Of a stretch of DNA of 64,000 nt, positions 46,020 to 59,007 are shown one piece after another. Numbering within the stretch: the first letter of the stretch is position 1; each line of letters opens with the position of its first letter. This DNA is from Sodalis sp. Ffu (GTDB taxonomy: Bacteria; Pseudomonadota; Gammaproteobacteria; Enterobacterales; Enterobacteriaceae): the NCBI GenBank assembly GCA_024748595.1, contig CP072944.1:1272001-1336000 (forward strand). Direction: 5' to 3'. The notes beneath the pieces were generated by a model. It was not told the origin of the DNA and did no database searches. It saw only the letters and a program-made list of their open reading frames with translations. The position numbers were made by a program, and so were the translations under genes.

Positions 46020-46975
46020 TTCTATGCTACTCAGCATAAGAGTTAAGTTATTTTATTCATGACGTAGTTATTTATGATAGGGAGGTCAAGAAAAACTAAG
46101 CTTATAACGTTGATTAGCTAGACGTCTATCTTAGCTTATGATTTGTATCATAAGCGGTTGGTTATGGGCTTTGTTAATTTTCTATATTTTAGGTAGTGTT
46201 TTCGCATTTATTAGATAACTCAAATGGTTATCTGATGATGTTATGTGTCGTGATCGACATATGCTTCTTGTGGTATATATCGTGCTTTCTTGACCGTGTG
46301 TTTTGATTTTTTATTTATTCACCTTCGCCAAAAATCTTCAGTCAGCAGTATCAATAATAATATAAATGATTTTATCGCTAATTTTATCATGACATTCATG
46401 TTTGTTAGCTTGTTTATTAATGCATATGGAGTCTTGACAACGTAGAAGAACCTTCATTAACAACTAGAAAATGGAGTCATAAAACTTTATTAATGTTCGC
46501 GGCGTCAGGAAAAAGATTGATTTAATACAATGATAGTAGTTGCTATAGTCGACTCTAATATCGTATGGATATATTTTGGGTAATTTTATTTTTATACCAT
46601 GCACAACTGAAGTTAACTATAACTGCAGTTGTGCATGGTAGTGACAATAGGCAGCGTGCTAAAATTAGGCGGTTGATTACTTAGACGAAAAGGAGGGTCC
46701 TGTAGACTAGTTATATTGATAAAAATTTGGTATTGGCCAATCATCATGTAACAGAACTAACAATTTTACAGAGGTAATTATATCATGAATAAAATGGTTT
46801 ATTTAGCTTAATCTTAAAATTGTTAGATTGCGGCCCCGGGGGAAGTCTATAGTCTCTATAGACTAGATTAATACGCATTAAATAAAATATTAGTGATGTC
46901 TTTCACCGAATAATTGGTTTAAACAACCTTTAAAAGGAAAACTTATACAAGGGTTAAATTTATTTAACAAAGCTC
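46020..46975. mobile_element. Cluster of IS903-like remnants between cysA and gltX
   Basis: At least two copies are mixed here. A minus-strand C-terminal block lies at about 46043 (AAGTTATTTTATTCATGACG). A left repeat, GGGCTTTGTTAATTTTCT, lies at 46167-46184. A minus-strand internal block lies around 46525-46592. A plus-strand C-terminal block lies near 46783 (ATGAATAAAATGGTTTAT). A right repeat, AAATTTATTTAACAAAGC, lies at 46956-46973. Opposite orientations show nested or rearranged insertions. The boundaries between copies cannot be set by eye. Confidence 0.55.
46595..46640. repeat. Long inverted repeat
   Basis: Arms TACCATGCACAACTG and CAGTTGTGCATGGTA are perfect over 15 bases, with a 16-base centre that itself contains a short AGTT/AACT pairing. 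It lies within the IS-remnant cluster upstream of gltX. No T-run follows on either strand, so it is not an obvious terminator. Confidence 0.85.
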
Positions 46976-47095
46976 TGTATTTCGTAAAATAATGCGTTTT
47001 TTCTTGTCTTGCTTCGTGACAATAGCCTATGTATATAATATTTTATGGAAAGCATGGCTTATATTGTGGCCATGTGTATTAAGGCAGTATTTTTA

Positions 47096-48505
47096 ATGAA
47101 AATTAAAACTCGTTTTGCTCCTAGTCCTACGGGCTATCTGCATGTTGGTGGTGCGCGTACTGCGCTCTATTCGTGGTTGTTTGCCCGTAGTCAGGGGGGG
47201 AAATTCGTGTTGCGTATAGAGGATACAGACCGGGAGCGCTCAACGCAGCCGGCCATTGGTGTTATTATGGATGGGATGCATTGGTTAAATCTGGACTGGG
47301 ACGAAGGGCCCTATTTTCAGACCAAGCGTTTTGACCGTTATAATGCGGTAATCGATGAAATGCTCATTCAAGGTACAGCTTATAAGTGTTACTGTTCAAA
47401 AGAGCGGCTGGATATATTGCGCGAGACCCAAATGGCGAATGGTAAAAAGCCGCGCTATGACGGATGTTGTCGCGATAATTATGAATATCTTTTCGCGAAC
47501 GGTCCCTGTGTGGTGCGTTTTCGCAATCCTCAAAAAGGCTCGGTGATCTTTAACGATCAGATTCGGGGTCCGATTGAATTTAGTAACCAGGAACTGGATG
47601 ATCTGATTATTCGCCGCACCGATGGTTCCCCGACGTATAATTTATGTGTAGTTATTGACGATGCGGATATGGAAATCACTCACGTAATACGTGGTGAGGA
47701 ACATATCAATAATACCCCACGTCAGATTAACATCTTTAAAGCATTGGGAGCGCCAATTCCAGAATATGCCCATGTATCGATGATTTTGGGCGCGGACGGT
47801 AAAAAGCTCTCCAAACGTCATGGGTCGATGGGGGTGATGCAGTATCGCGATGCCGGTTTTTTGCCTGAAGCTCTGCTTAACTATTTGGTACGCTTGGGTT
47901 GGTCTTTCGGTGATCAGGAGTTTTTCACTGTTGAGCAGATGAAACAGTGGTTTAACCTTGATGCTATCAGCAAATCTGCTAGTAATTTTAATATTGAAAA
48001 GCTACTTTGGTTAAACCATCATTATATTAATCACCTTCCGGCAGATTATGTAGCTACTTACCTGTCCTGGCATATTCAACAGCAATCTATCGATATTTGC
48101 ACTGGTCCGCGGCTGCCAGAGTTAGTAAAGCTGCTTGGTAAGCGCTGTAAGACGTTGAAAGAGATGGTGGCCAGTAGTTCCTATTTTTATCAAGAATTCA
48201 GTGAATTTAATGCCGATGCAGCTAAGAAACATTTACAGCCAGTGGCGATACAACCACTGCAGGTAGTTCGTGAAAAATTAGCTGCATTAACCGTTTGGAC
48301 CCCAGTATCAGTGTATGAGGCGATCGTGCAAACAGCTGATAAGCTGGAAGTGGGGATGGGCAAAGTAGGTATGCCACTGCGAGTGGCGGTGACTGGTTCC
48401 GGTCAATCGCCTGCACTCCACATTACTGTGCACGCGATTGGTCAAGCTCGTTCATTATCGCGAATTGATATGGCGTTGCTTTATATTGCTAACTGTGCAC
48501 GATAA
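47096..48505 (+). CDS. gltX: Glutamyl-tRNA synthetase
   Basis: GltX charges tRNA-Glu. It has 469 residues against 471 in E. coli. The class I signature is [14 protein letters not shown] (HIGH-like) and the second is [28 protein letters not shown] and [15 protein letters not shown] are conserved. I chose the ATG at 47096, preceded by AAGG, over an in-frame upstream ATG that would add 17 unrelated residues. The zinc-knuckle region keeps C98, C100 and C125, but the fourth ligand, H127 in E. coli, is aspartate here. Confidence 0.95.
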   Translation: MKIKTRFAPSPTGYLHVGGARTALYSWLFARSQGGKFVLRIEDTDRERSTQPAIGVIMDGMHWLNLDWDEGPYFQTKRFDRYNAVIDEMLIQGTAYKCYCSKERLDILRETQMANGKKPRYDGCCRDNYEYLFANGPCVVRFRNPQKGSVIFNDQIRGPIEFSNQELDDLIIRRTDGSPTYNLCVVIDDADMEITHVIRGEEHINNTPRQINIFKALGAPIPEYAHVSMILGADGKKLSKRHGSMGVMQYRDAGFLPEALLNYLVRLGWSFGDQEFFTVEQMKQWFNLDAISKSASNFNIEKLLWLNHHYINHLPADYVATYLSWHIQQQSIDICTGPRLPELVKLLGKRCKTLKEMVASSSYFYQEFSEFNADAAKKHLQPVAIQPLQVVREKLAALTVWTPVSVYEAIVQTADKLEVGMGKVGMPLRVAVTGSGQSPALHITVHAIGQARSLSRIDMALLYIANCAR

Positions 48506-48818
48506 TCTATCGTTAGCCTATTGCAGGTTGTTTTTTGGGGGTGAAGGGAAGGTACCAGTCTCTTGCCAGCACTACCATGGGTTCCATAATTTACGTCTAT
48601 AGTGGTGGGTTTTTATTTTTTAGCATGTGTTACAATATACCCAGGTAACGCTTTTGCAGTTGAAAATGTTAATGAGGCGTTTTTGATGGTAGTATTGTTT
48701 TCGCTGCTCAATTTAGTGATTTAAGAATTTTTTAAAAATTTGGTGTCTTTCTTTCCCCTTTTATTGATTAGAAAAAGTATAATGTACGTAATAGAGCTTA
48801 TTTGATGAATTTTAGCCG
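48506..48818. other. Non-coding spacer between gltX and tRNA-Ala
   Basis: No gene or clear IS fragment was recognised. The promoter of the tRNA gene lies at its right edge. Confidence 0.5.
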
Positions 48819-48847
48819 TTTACAGCGGAAAACGTAATTAATATTAT
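48819..48847 (+). promoter_or_regulatory. Candidate tRNA-Ala promoter
   Basis: TTTACA (48819-48824) and TATTAT (48842-48847) are separated by 17 bases. A G+C-rich discriminator GCGCG follows, as typical of stable-RNA promoters under stringent control. The tRNA begins about 33 bases further. Confidence 0.55.
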
Positions 48848-48880
48848 GCGCGTAATTTACCGATAGTTAAATTAGGCTAT

Positions 48881-48953
<73 letters not shown>

Positions 48954-49175
48954 CTGTTAAAAAAGTAGTAATATGTCTAGAAATTATTATACTGAATAAC
49001 GCTTGAGTGATAGAAATAATCTAATAGAAAATTTTATTTATTTAGTAAAGATTTATAAAGTACTATATATATGATAATTAATGTTTATTATATTCAGTTG
49101 AATATCACCCAATATTAGCTAGTAAGAAAATTAAGCAAGTATATTTAACGGCTATATCTCTTCGTATTAGGTTAT

Positions 49176-50642
49176 TTAGCAAATAGCTAATTTATTCCAG
49201 ATGCCATTGATATATTCACGTACCTTTTCATCCATTTCTATGGTAGTGCCCCATTTGCGCTGTGTTTCACTTGGCCATTTATTCGTTGCATCCATGCCCA
49301 TCTTCGAACCTAAGCCGAAAACCGGTGAGGAAAAATCGAGATAATCTATCGGCGTTTTTTCTATTAAAAGTGTGTCACGTGCAGGATCCATACGTGTAGT
49401 TATTGCCCATATCACGTCTTTCCAGTCACGTGCATTAATGTCATTATCGCATACAATAACGAATTTAGTATACATGAATTGGCGCAAAAAAGACCATACG
49501 CCCATCATTATTCTCTTGGCGTGACCAGCGTACTGCTTTTTGATTGTTATCACCGCCAATCGATAGGAACATCCCTCAGGTGGTAGATAAAAATCTACGA
49601 TTTCTGGAAATTGTTTTTGTAAAATGGGAACGAAAATTTCGTTTAGAGCCATTCCCAATACCGATGGTTCATCAGGTGGACGGCCGGTATAGGTGGAGTG
49701 ATAGATGGCGTCGCGTCGCTGAGTAATATGGGTGATGGTGAATACCGGAAACTGAGCTGTTTCGTTATAATAGCCAGTGTGATCGCCGTAAGGCCCTTCT
49801 GTCGCTACTTCTCCTGGCTCAAGGTATCCTTCTAGCACTATTTCAGCGCTTGCGGGGACTTCCAGATTGCAGGAAACGCATTTAACGACTTCGGTTTTAT
49901 AGCCGCGCAATAGGCCGGCGAAAGCGTACTCCGATAATGTATCGGGAACTGGTGTCACTGCGCTTATAAGAGAGGCTGGATCGGCTCCTAAAACCACCGC
50001 TACAGGGAAACGTTTGCCAGGGCTCTGCTGGGTCCATTCTTGGAAGTCCAGTGCGCCACCGCGATGGGGCAGCCATCGCATAATCACTTTATTTTTAGTT
50101 AGTACTTGCTGACGGTAGATACCCAGATTTTGCCGCTCTTTGTGGGGACCACGGGTCACTGTTAGTCCCCAGGTGATAACCGGTGCGACATCGCCAGGCC
50201 AGCAATGCATTATCGGGATACGGCTGAGATCCACATCTTTACCGTACCAGATTTGTTCCTGGCATGGTGAAGCATTTAGGCGTTTGGTTGACATTTGCAA
50301 CACCTGGCGAAATTTAGGTACCTTATTTAACAAATCGCGGAATCCTTTAGGAGGCTCAGGTTCTTTCAAAAACGCTAGCAGCTTTCCTATTTCACGTAAG
50401 TCGATAATGCTTTTCTGCCCCATGCCGAGAGCCACTCGCTCGGCAGTGCCAAACAGATTGCAAAGTACCGACATGGAGTAACCTTTCGGGTTTTCGAATA
50501 TCAACGCAGGTCCACCGGCGCGCAGGGTGCGATCGGCAATTTCCGTCATTTCTAGATGCGGATCGATGGGTAAGTTAATTCTTTTTAAATCCCCACTTTG
50601 CTCCAGTATTGCAAGGAAGTCGCGTAAATCATAGTATTTCAT
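49176..50642 (-). CDS. ubiD: 3-octaprenyl-4-hydroxybenzoate carboxy-lyase UbiD
   Basis: UbiD decarboxylates the polyprenyl-hydroxybenzoate intermediate of ubiquinone synthesis using a prenylated flavin made by UbiX. It has 488 residues against 497 in E. coli. [37 protein letters not shown], the cofactor-site region [13 protein letters not shown], and [14 protein letters not shown] are conserved. It is alone on the minus strand between tRNA genes, a different context from E. coli. Ubiquinol is the substrate of the CyoABCD oxidase in this window. ubiX is not seen here. Confidence 0.96.
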   Translation of the reverse strand: MKYYDLRDFLAILEQSGDLKRINLPIDPHLEMTEIADRTLRAGGPALIFENPKGYSMSVLCNLFGTAERVALGMGQKSIIDLREIGKLLAFLKEPEPPKGFRDLLNKVPKFRQVLQMSTKRLNASPCQEQIWYGKDVDLSRIPIMHCWPGDVAPVITWGLTVTRGPHKERQNLGIYRQQVLTKNKVIMRWLPHRGGALDFQEWTQQSPGKRFPVAVVLGADPASLISAVTPVPDTLSEYAFAGLLRGYKTEVVKCVSCNLEVPASAEIVLEGYLEPGEVATEGPYGDHTGYYNETAQFPVFTITHITQRRDAIYHSTYTGRPPDEPSVLGMALNEIFVPILQKQFPEIVDFYLPPEGCSYRLAVITIKKQYAGHAKRIMMGVWSFLRQFMYTKFVIVCDNDINARDWKDVIWAITTRMDPARDTLLIEKTPIDYLDFSSPVFGLGSKMGMDATNKWPSETQRKWGTTIEMDEKVREYINGIWNKLAIC

Positions 50643-50787
50643 AGCATCATCAGGAACTGTATTTATCCGGTATTATAAAATATTTTTATCAATTTTGCTG
50701 ATCTTTATGTCAAAAATCAGTATGTAGTTTCCTACTATGACAAATTATAGTTCTATGTGTTTATTAATATTTTAAAATGATATTATA

Positions 50788-51600
50788 AAATTGTTTAATA
50801 AATCGAATTGTTTTAATGATGAGGATATCACTAATTTTATCTAAAAGAAATTTTATAGTTAGGTTAGGTATAAAATTTAAAATAATTCATTAAACTAAGA
50901 ATGAGATAACGATACCCTTATCAAACATAGTTCACTGATGTTTTAGTTAAATATCTGAGAGTTGTATGGTATAAAAGTAAATTGCTTAAAATTATAAAGA
51001 GTGGTTTCTCATCTGTTTTTTAAAGATGGTCATCACGATTGCATTGATGTTTAAAAAATATTTATTTGCAATAAAACCTTTATAAAGGTTTATAGATTTT
51101 TTAGTTAATTAAGGTTTTATACGTTGCAAGATTATACATGCATTAGTAAACTATATCATGATAAGACTTCAAAATATGGTAGAATATATGCTCTGAAGAG
51201 CTTTGTAGCTAATGCAAAGCCTTTATGATGTGGGTGATAATACATGAAAGCATCATCTTTGTCTTACTTGTTAAGTATTGCAAAGTATATAACAAAGATT
51301 ATCTGCATTTTATTTAGTAAAAATATACTGAAAGTTAACAAAGTTTCGATCGATGATTATGTTGCGTATGCTAGTCAGGATCATGTTGGATTAGTCAGAT
51401 ATAATCTGATAGAAGTTAGGTGTTGGATAATTAACGTTTAACAGAATGAATAAATTAGAAATATAAGATTAATTATTATTAATATCTTTGGTTATAGGTA
51501 GCCATGAATAAAATAGTTCAGCTAGGTGCTTATCCCCGGACGAGTGGTTTGAATAAGGTGTAATAATGACCTTTAATAAGTAAAATTGTCATTGGGTAGA
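50788..51600 (+). mobile_element. Decayed IS903-like element
   Basis: The left repeat is AAATTGTTTAATAAATCG (50788-50805). NDTLIKHSSLMF near 50908 matches the NNTLIKRGSL start of the transposase. NKIVQLGAYP near 51507 matches the C-terminus. The right end, about 90 bases later, is not clear. The distance (about 800 bases) suggests a shortened copy. Another open frame at 51244-51441 lies inside it and has no separate identity. Confidence 0.65.
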
Positions 51601-51606
51601 TTTATG

Positions 51607-51637
51607 CAAACAGCCTCCTTTAAAAGGAGGCTGTTTG
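51607..51637. repeat. Perfect inverted repeat upstream of tRNA-Val
   Basis: CAAACAGCCTCCTTT and AAAGGAGGCTGTTTG are perfect 15-base arms around a single A, effectively a 13-bp stem with a small loop. It could terminate transcription from the left, but no T-run follows. Confidence 0.8.
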
Positions 51638-51711
51638 TGACGCCTGTTTCGCTAAAAATAACTCATGCTGTTTAATTTTAAGATAAACGCACATTTACCT
51701 TCGAAAAATAG

Positions 51712-51739
51712 TTGACTCGTTTTGATGGATCTCTATAAT
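51712..51739 (+). promoter_or_regulatory. Candidate promoter of the tRNA-Val/tRNA-Lys pair
   Basis: TTGACT (51712-51717) and a perfect TATAAT (51734-51739) are separated by 16 bases, ending 16 bases before tRNA-Val. This is the best consensus promoter I see in the window. Confidence 0.7.
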
Positions 51740-51755
51740 ATATTTTTGGGTAGGA

Positions 51756-51831
51756 AGGTGATTAGCTCAGTTGGTAGAGCACCTCCCTTACAAGGAGGGG
51801 GTCGGCGGTTCAAGCCCGTCATCACCTACCA
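51756..51831 (+). tRNA. tRNA-Val (anticodon TAC)
   Basis: The sequence forms a full cloverleaf. Acceptor AGGTGAT pairs with ATCACCT, the anticodon stem CTCCC/GGGAG-type encloses TTACAAG with TAC, and the T-loop is TTCAAGC. The CCA end is encoded. It corresponds to the E. coli valU-valX-valY genes that follow gltX together with lysV. It is immediately followed by tRNA-Lys. Confidence 0.95.
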
Positions 51832-51850
51832 TTTATGACTCCTTTAAAGC

Positions 51851-51923
51851 GGGTCGTTAGCTCAGTTGGTAGAGCAGTTGACTTTTAATCAATTGGTCGC
51901 AGGTTCGATCCCTGCACGGCCCA
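51851..51923 (+). tRNA. tRNA-Lys (anticodon TTT)
   Basis: The 73-base gene is close to E. coli lysV. The anticodon loop reads CTTTTAA around TTT. The acceptor stem GGGTCGT/ACGGCCC contains one G-T pair at position 4-69, absent in E. coli. The discriminator is A and the CCA end is not encoded (TTA follows). It is 19 bases after tRNA-Val and shares its promoter. Confidence 0.95.
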
Positions 51924-52060
51924 TTATGTTTTTATTGTCTTTTTCTGATCGTTTATTCTTTAAATTATCTTCTGTAACACATATTGCATTTGCTTTTATT
52001 TCCAACCATTGAAAAGTGGTTGTATGTATATGTATAGCCTAATAGCTTATTATTTTATAC

Positions 52061-52102
52061 GCAGCACAGCATCTATCTGCATACAGATAGATGCTGTGCT
52101 GC
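52061..52102. repeat. Perfect 19-bp hairpin after tRNA-Lys
   Basis: Arms GCAGCACAGCATCTATCTG and CAGATAGATGCTGTGCTGC are perfect over 19 bases with the loop CATA. It lies about 140 bases after tRNA-Lys. GGTGTTTTAC follows, only a weak T-run. It may terminate the tRNA transcript. Confidence 0.85.
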
Positions 52103-52218
52103 GGTGTTTTACTAGAACGTTTAGGTACGTATTGAAATAAGTAATAAAATACTATGTCATTAATCAAATATCGCATAAAGCCAGTTATCATGATAGTTGT
52201 TAACTCATTATTGATGAT

Positions 52219-52545
52219 AATTTTGTTGAATAAATTTATCTGTTGCAATGCTTTCCTTCATTAAAGGCTCGTTATAGCTACTCGTTTGATAACAGTCATA
52301 CTTATTTTATTCAATGTGCGTATCTCACTCGTTTATTTTTTGTAATATCATATAGTTATTCTCTATAGCTGGATGCTTTTTTAGATAAGCGGTTTTATTT
52401 TGTTTATGGCTGTGTATCCAACTATTAATATTAAGTAGATTGCGTTTGATGATGGTGTTTATAATTTGCTCAATGATTAATTTTAGATATTTATCTTTTC
52501 TATTAGGGGAATTTTCTAGAACATTAGTGATTTAGCTTACCATCA
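52219..52545 (-). mobile_element. Shortened IS903-like element
   Basis: The left repeat is AATTTTGTTGAATAAATT (52219-52236). The C-terminal block TTATTTTATTCAATGTGCG lies near 52305 and the N-terminal block GCGTTTGATGATGGTGTT near 52441. These are on the minus strand and only about 135 bases apart, so the middle of the transposase is deleted. Confidence 0.65.
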
Positions 52546-52569
52546 TTGCCTATAAAATATGCAATCATC

Positions 52570-52710
52570 TGCGTTGATTAGCGCTGAATAATGTCACGGA
52601 TGCAGAAGTATGATCTGGATGCTTGCAGAAACATATCTAAATTAAAAATCACCAATAACATGTATTATGATACTCATGTTAGTCACGATAGGATTCTGGG
52701 TAAAGGAATC
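52570..52710 (+). mobile_element. IS903-like transposase central fragment
   Basis: The plus strand reads NVTDAEV near 52594, then after a stop SGCLQKHI near 52620 (compare TDAQALPGLINQTHRKI). It matches the fragments at 20.87, 35.67 and 63.33 kb. It is in the opposite orientation to the preceding copy. Confidence 0.55.
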
Positions 52711-53088
52711 GTTAACTATTCTCTAGTTAGAGATTAGTTATACCGCGGATAAAATAGCTATTCGGCTTCATAGAATTTTTAATATTACTATATTACAATA
52801 TTCAAAGGCTAAGTATTGGTAGATGGAATGCATACTTGCCAGCGACGTATAGCAAATTATTTTTTTCATAGTGGTATCCAGGTCATTTAGATTTAAAAAA
52901 TTTTTATCTCTAAAATAAGACTAATTAGTTTATATAGCCTCTGTTTAAAGAACGTGGCTGTGAGCGAACGATTATAGATAAGGCTTCTGTAGATCGATCA
53001 ATTTTGCCCTGATATTTTCCTAATAATTCGTGGTCTTGTGATTGTTAATAGATCTTTTTGTCCATCATCATTCCGCAGTATCGATGGT
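52711..53088. other. Non-coding spacer downstream of ligA
   Basis: I recognise no gene or well-preserved repeat. It may be further IS debris. Confidence 0.4.
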
Positions 53089-55122
<2,034 letters not shown>

Positions 55123-55130
55123 TTAGCAGC

Positions 55131-55152
55131 AAAAAGCCCCATAAGCGGGGCT
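55131..55152 (-). terminator. Intrinsic terminator between zipA and ligA
   Basis: Read on the minus strand, AGCCCC-GCTTAT-GGGGCT is followed by a run of five T. It lies downstream of zipA and just upstream of ligA, so ligA probably uses its own promoter or read-through. Confidence 0.7.
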
Positions 55153-55196
55153 CTGAAATTAATACTAGTTTACAGGAACTTGGCAGGCCCTTTTAT

Positions 55197-56216
55197 TCAC
55201 ATCTCTAGTATGTCGCGAATACGCGCTTTGTAAGCATCCAGTTTCTGTGGTGTGATCATATGGTGCTGGTCGTCCATCACTATCCCGCCACAATCATCGG
55301 CAATCCGCTGAGCGGATTGCAGCATCAACTTAAAGTTCTGCTGAGTATCGCCATAAGAGGGTACAATCATGAATATGGATACTCCAGGAGTGGTAAAATT
55401 CGCCATATTATCAGGATTAAAGGATCCTGGTTTGATCATATTGGCCAAACTAAACAGCACTGGACCACTACCTGCAGGGTTAAGATGACAATGAAAAATA
55501 TTCATTTTGCCAAACTGAAAGCCTGTCTGTAGCACACTTTGCAACAGTTTTGCGCCCCTTAGCACCGTGCCGTTGTGTGCTGCGACATGGAGCACCAAAA
55601 CTATTTCTTTTTCCTTGACCTGTAGCTGTTGGGGTTTAGCACCAAATGAGGGGCTGGGAGCTCTAGATTGCGTTATATCTGTTAGGTGAGCAGTAGGTTG
55701 CGATACATCTTGGTTGTTGGAATAAGCGCTATAGTGACGATCGTCATCTGGCAAGAGCGTGTTGCTATCCCTGTATGTTTTAGGATGTTCCTGAGTTAGG
55801 ATGGCCAGTTGTGTGGCATGGATTTGCGCTGTTGGTTGGTATTGTCGATCGGTGGACTTAGAAAATTGAAAATTATGACTGGTGGCATCATCCAAAAGTG
55901 TATCTGAATCTTTATCGCCCTTCCTATAGGAATGGTGCAGAGTGCACGAAGGTGAAAAAGGGGCTACTTCGTCAAAGCGATTTATATCAGGTTTCTCATG
56001 ATGCAGATGCGTGAGGTGCACTTCGCCAATTTCTTCCACTTGCTTAGATAATAGCTGTTTATTCTGATCTTGATGTTCTTGTTTTAGTCGTTTGACTGGA
56101 CGCTCGTAAAAAATCGCAGAGCGTTCTTTACGGCTAGTCCAAAGACCATGTAAAAGCAACACTATAATTGCGATCGTACTCATAACGATTAATATTAGAC
56201 GCAAATCATGCATCAT
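55197..56216 (-). CDS. zipA: Cell division protein ZipA
   Basis: ZipA tethers FtsZ to the inner membrane at the division ring. It has 339 residues against 328 in E. coli. An N-terminal membrane anchor (about 4-25) is followed by basic [10 protein letters not shown], a long linker, and the FtsZ-binding domain from about residue 200 ([42 protein letters not shown]). The linker lacks the proline-glutamine richness of E. coli and contains two similar segments (DSDTLLDD... and DSNTLLPDD..., each followed by QPTA). I chose the ATG at 56216; an open extension of 52 codons upstream looks spurious. Confidence 0.93.
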   Translation of the reverse strand: MMHDLRLILIVMSTIAIIVLLLHGLWTSRKERSAIFYERPVKRLKQEHQDQNKQLLSKQVEEIGEVHLTHLHHEKPDINRFDEVAPFSPSCTLHHSYRKGDKDSDTLLDDATSHNFQFSKSTDRQYQPTAQIHATQLAILTQEHPKTYRDSNTLLPDDDRHYSAYSNNQDVSQPTAHLTDITQSRAPSPSFGAKPQQLQVKEKEIVLVLHVAAHNGTVLRGAKLLQSVLQTGFQFGKMNIFHCHLNPAGSGPVLFSLANMIKPGSFNPDNMANFTTPGVSIFMIVPSYGDTQQNFKLMLQSAQRIADDCGGIVMDDQHHMITPQKLDAYKARIRDILEM

Positions 56217-56955
56217 TGTCATCTCAGCTGTTTTAGATTTTAATTGCCATAGCGGCAAATATTTTATTTGATTAACTGTATGTGTCCATGTAGACAAGTG
56301 CAAGCTTGCAGGGTACTTTTTATAAAAAGAGTTTTGCAAATGTTTTTCTTTATGTGTACACAGGATAGTCAACGCATTTTTTTATCCATAGTCTTGATAT
56401 AACCGCAACAGTTGCCTACTTTACATAGCGGTTTATCAGTGACATCTGATGGCTTCATTCACGTCGACATTTTGTTTGTAGGCTACGTGCTTGCCATTCA
56501 CTATTTATTTTTTGGAATTTATCGTTTAAATGGCCATTTCTATTGTCTTGTATCGTGAATTGGGGATCAATTAAAATATCATCTTAGAAGTTTAAAAATA
56601 AAATCTTACCGATCATGCTTAAGTGGTCCCAGGGCTATAATGTTCGCTGGGCACTAAATAATTGGGCATATTTGGCATGAATGGGTGGATAAAAGTAGGT
56701 CGCTACTTAATGAAATGTATAGACCGCTCCTCGAGTTGCGTTGGATAAAAAACTTTATCTATATTAAGTGGATCCAATTTTTATATCTTTATTGGCTGTT
56801 GCAGGGTTAGTGATAATTATTCACTTTTAATAAATTTGTGCACTTTATTCTGGGGGGTAGTTTAAGAATATTGCTAAAGTTATAATATTGATTCGGAACG
56901 GTGAGGATTTTGCCGTGACTTTTACCATTTTCTTATCATTTTGATCAAGTTATAA
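56217..56955. other. Spacer between zipA and cysZ relic
   Basis: The zipA promoter must be here. No intact gene is visible. The first 5' codons of the cysZ relic could extend into the right part but are not recognisable. Confidence 0.45.
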
Positions 56956-56969
56956 AGTACTAAACGCTA

Positions 56970-57290
56970 TGTTTTACCGTTGCCAGTCGATATTGTATTG
57001 CTTTATGCTACATTGTGGTGGTATTTATAGGTAAATTCACCATGTGGATGCTTAATGCCTGATTCCTGCATGGCAGCAGATGCAACATATCTGCTCTGGC
57101 TGATATTTGACCGGTGGTGGTGCTGTTGTTGTTTGGCGATTTTAGTACCGCTCGCCTAAGATAGTTGCTTCGATGTTGATTTGCTAGCGAAACAACTGAG
57201 CGGTTGATTTTCGGGTCTTTCACTTGTCTGTGAAGGTTAGATCTCTGCAGCAAACGATATTGCATCGGCGATAATATTTATTTGGTGCCC
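56970..57290 (+). pseudogene. cysZ: Sulfate transporter CysZ, relic
   Basis: The plus strand reads VLPLPVDIVLLYATLWWYL near 56970-57025 (compare E. coli ILPLLVNILLMGGAFWWLF). In shifted frames, ATYLLWLI and then VVVLLLFGDFSTARL follow near 57080-57155 (compare VISVLLVFGYFFSTIANWI). FASETTERL near 57180 fits LLAEQLEARL. Stops and frameshifts interrupt it throughout. The position, divergent from zipA and next to the cysK-ptsHI block, is the E. coli one. CysZ is a sulfate permease; uptake would now rest on CysPUWA. Confidence 0.65.
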
Positions 57291-57564
57291 AGTTAGTATT
57301 TCGCTCCTGGTTTAAGTATGGCCAGCAATATCTTGTCTTTGCTTTCAAGTGATGTTGTAGTTGACTTCTATATATCGGCAACGATGAAAAGCTAGTTTAG
57401 TAAGTAGATCGAACAAAATAGTAAACTGAATATGCATAAGTATAGAAGAAGGTGCCAGTGATAAGTAATACTTGATGATGGTAGCGGTAAAATAGGTTGA
57501 AACTGAATGGAAATTGTAGGTCAAGTGATACTTTCTGGACAAAACTGTTTTCAGTATGATTCAT

Positions 57565-58104
57565 GATGTTATTGAATAAATCACAATCTTTTCATAGTTG
57601 GTGCTTCTTTTATATTTACCAAGTTACCAGTGTTTCTCATTTGTTACCTTCTCATATAGATTTCAAAGCGGATGAGGTTATGTGTGTTCGACTTTTCATT
57701 CATTTTATGCAAGGGACCTTTTTCAGTAGCGTCAATAGTGCTATTGAGCAATATTGCTGTATGTGAAATTTTTTATCATGATATTCACTAAGTCATTGAG
57801 TGATGCAGGTAATGTTCGTCGTGTAAGGCTAAAATTTATTTTAAAATTACTAAAGTGGATAATGAGTTCCATAACGGATTGGCAGCTTTATTCTAAGCGG
57901 TTTTATTTTTTCATATCATGCAGCAAGGGCTATGAGGTATCTAACTGATAACGTCAATGCGCCGCGTTTGATGGAGGTGTTATTATAGTTTGTCCTATTA
58001 GTTATTTTGGCTTTGCTATTAGAGAAATTTCTTCTTGAAAAAGTTGATAATTACTCTCCCGTTTCCTCTTCATTTAATTAGAATTAAATGTCCGCTTGAT
58101 TCAA
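57565..58104 (-). mobile_element. Decayed IS903-like element
   Basis: GATGTTATTGAATAAATC (57565-57582) is a very well-preserved left terminal repeat. GCCGCGTTTGATGGAGGTG near 57958 is the reverse N-terminal block. About 120 bases later, TTGATTCAACGATCTCC (58088-58104) is a possible right end. The C-terminal block is not clear. Two open frames inside (57563-57766 and 57754-57948) have no identity of their own. Confidence 0.6.
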
Positions 58105-58500
58105 CGATCTCCTATCATGAAGGGCAATTTATAAATGTGCTCTGGGCGGCGGAGAAATAAACTATTGTTTTGTTAGGGCAATGCTTTACCGAAAATAATC
58201 TCTTCAATCAAATTTATTTAGTGCATCTTCCTCACATGCGTCGTCCACGCCTTCCTTATTATGATCTGCGCCTTTTACCTATATAGAATGTAGCAAAAAT
58301 ACTTATTTTAAATAACAGTGAACATAGGAATCGCCAATAGCGTTTAGGAAAATAGATTCATCTATGCTTATAATTTTACCATAAACAAAAGTTTTATACT
58401 TAACAGATATTTTGCGCAGCCAGTCAGTTAGAAAGGCTCTTTATGAGCTATGTTGTGGTACATTTTAGTATAGTACTTCGTGCAATTAGCGTATGAGGCT
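58105..58500. other. Non-coding spacer downstream of the crr relic
   Basis: I recognise no gene, RNA or repeat here. pdxK, which follows crr in E. coli, was not recognised. Confidence 0.45.
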
Positions 58501-58965
58501 TATTTGCGTATCCAGATGATCGTTATTTCACCCACTACAACGTTACATGTTTTGGAAATAACGATCGGTGTAAGGGTTGTTTGGTTTTTTTTCTTCTAGT
58601 AACGACAGATTACATTCAATCACCACATTATTTTTTCACGCGATGACTTCTTTCGTGATTCTGCGGAATTCTTTTTGTATTTCTGCGGTATCGATGCCGT
58701 AGTGGATAAATCACTCAATACCTCTATCGGATTCTATGTATAAAGCGTGATTAGTCTCAAATTTTTTACTGATAGTGTTGTCTAGAGGAGCGAGCACTTT
58801 GTTGCTACTGGGCTTGATCGAAATCCCATCGCTTACTATTTTCAGCGCAAACTATATCAGAAACATCTTCAATGTTTATAATTTTCTGCAAGAGGTGCAA
58901 CTATTTCAATTTTTCCCGTGCCTTTTTTGCTATCGGCAACTAGAGAGTTTATCTAATAAACCCAT
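58501..58965 (-). pseudogene. crr: PTS glucose-specific EIIA component, pseudogene
   Basis: Read on the minus strand, MGLLDKLSS starts the relic (E. coli MGLFDKLKS). After frameshifts, KIVSDGISIKPSSNKVLAPL and FETNHALYIESDRGIE follow, the latter ending at a stop. FIHYGIDTAEI then covers the phosphorylation-site region (E. coli FVHFGIDTVEL). LSLLEEK and VVVGEITIIWIRK with a final stop finish it. It is about 45 bases shorter than the gene should be, and carries several stops. It lies directly downstream of ptsI, the E. coli ptsHI-crr order. EIIA-Glc function is lost from this locus. Confidence 0.88.
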
Positions 58966-59007
58966 GATCTTTTTTTAAGCAATTTATATTGGGTTAGTGT
59001 CGTGAAA

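Noticed and set aside
57008-57265. Minus-strand open frame of 85 codons
   Set aside because: It is the complement of the cysZ relic, whose plus-strand frames show family resemblance. The minus-strand protein shows none.
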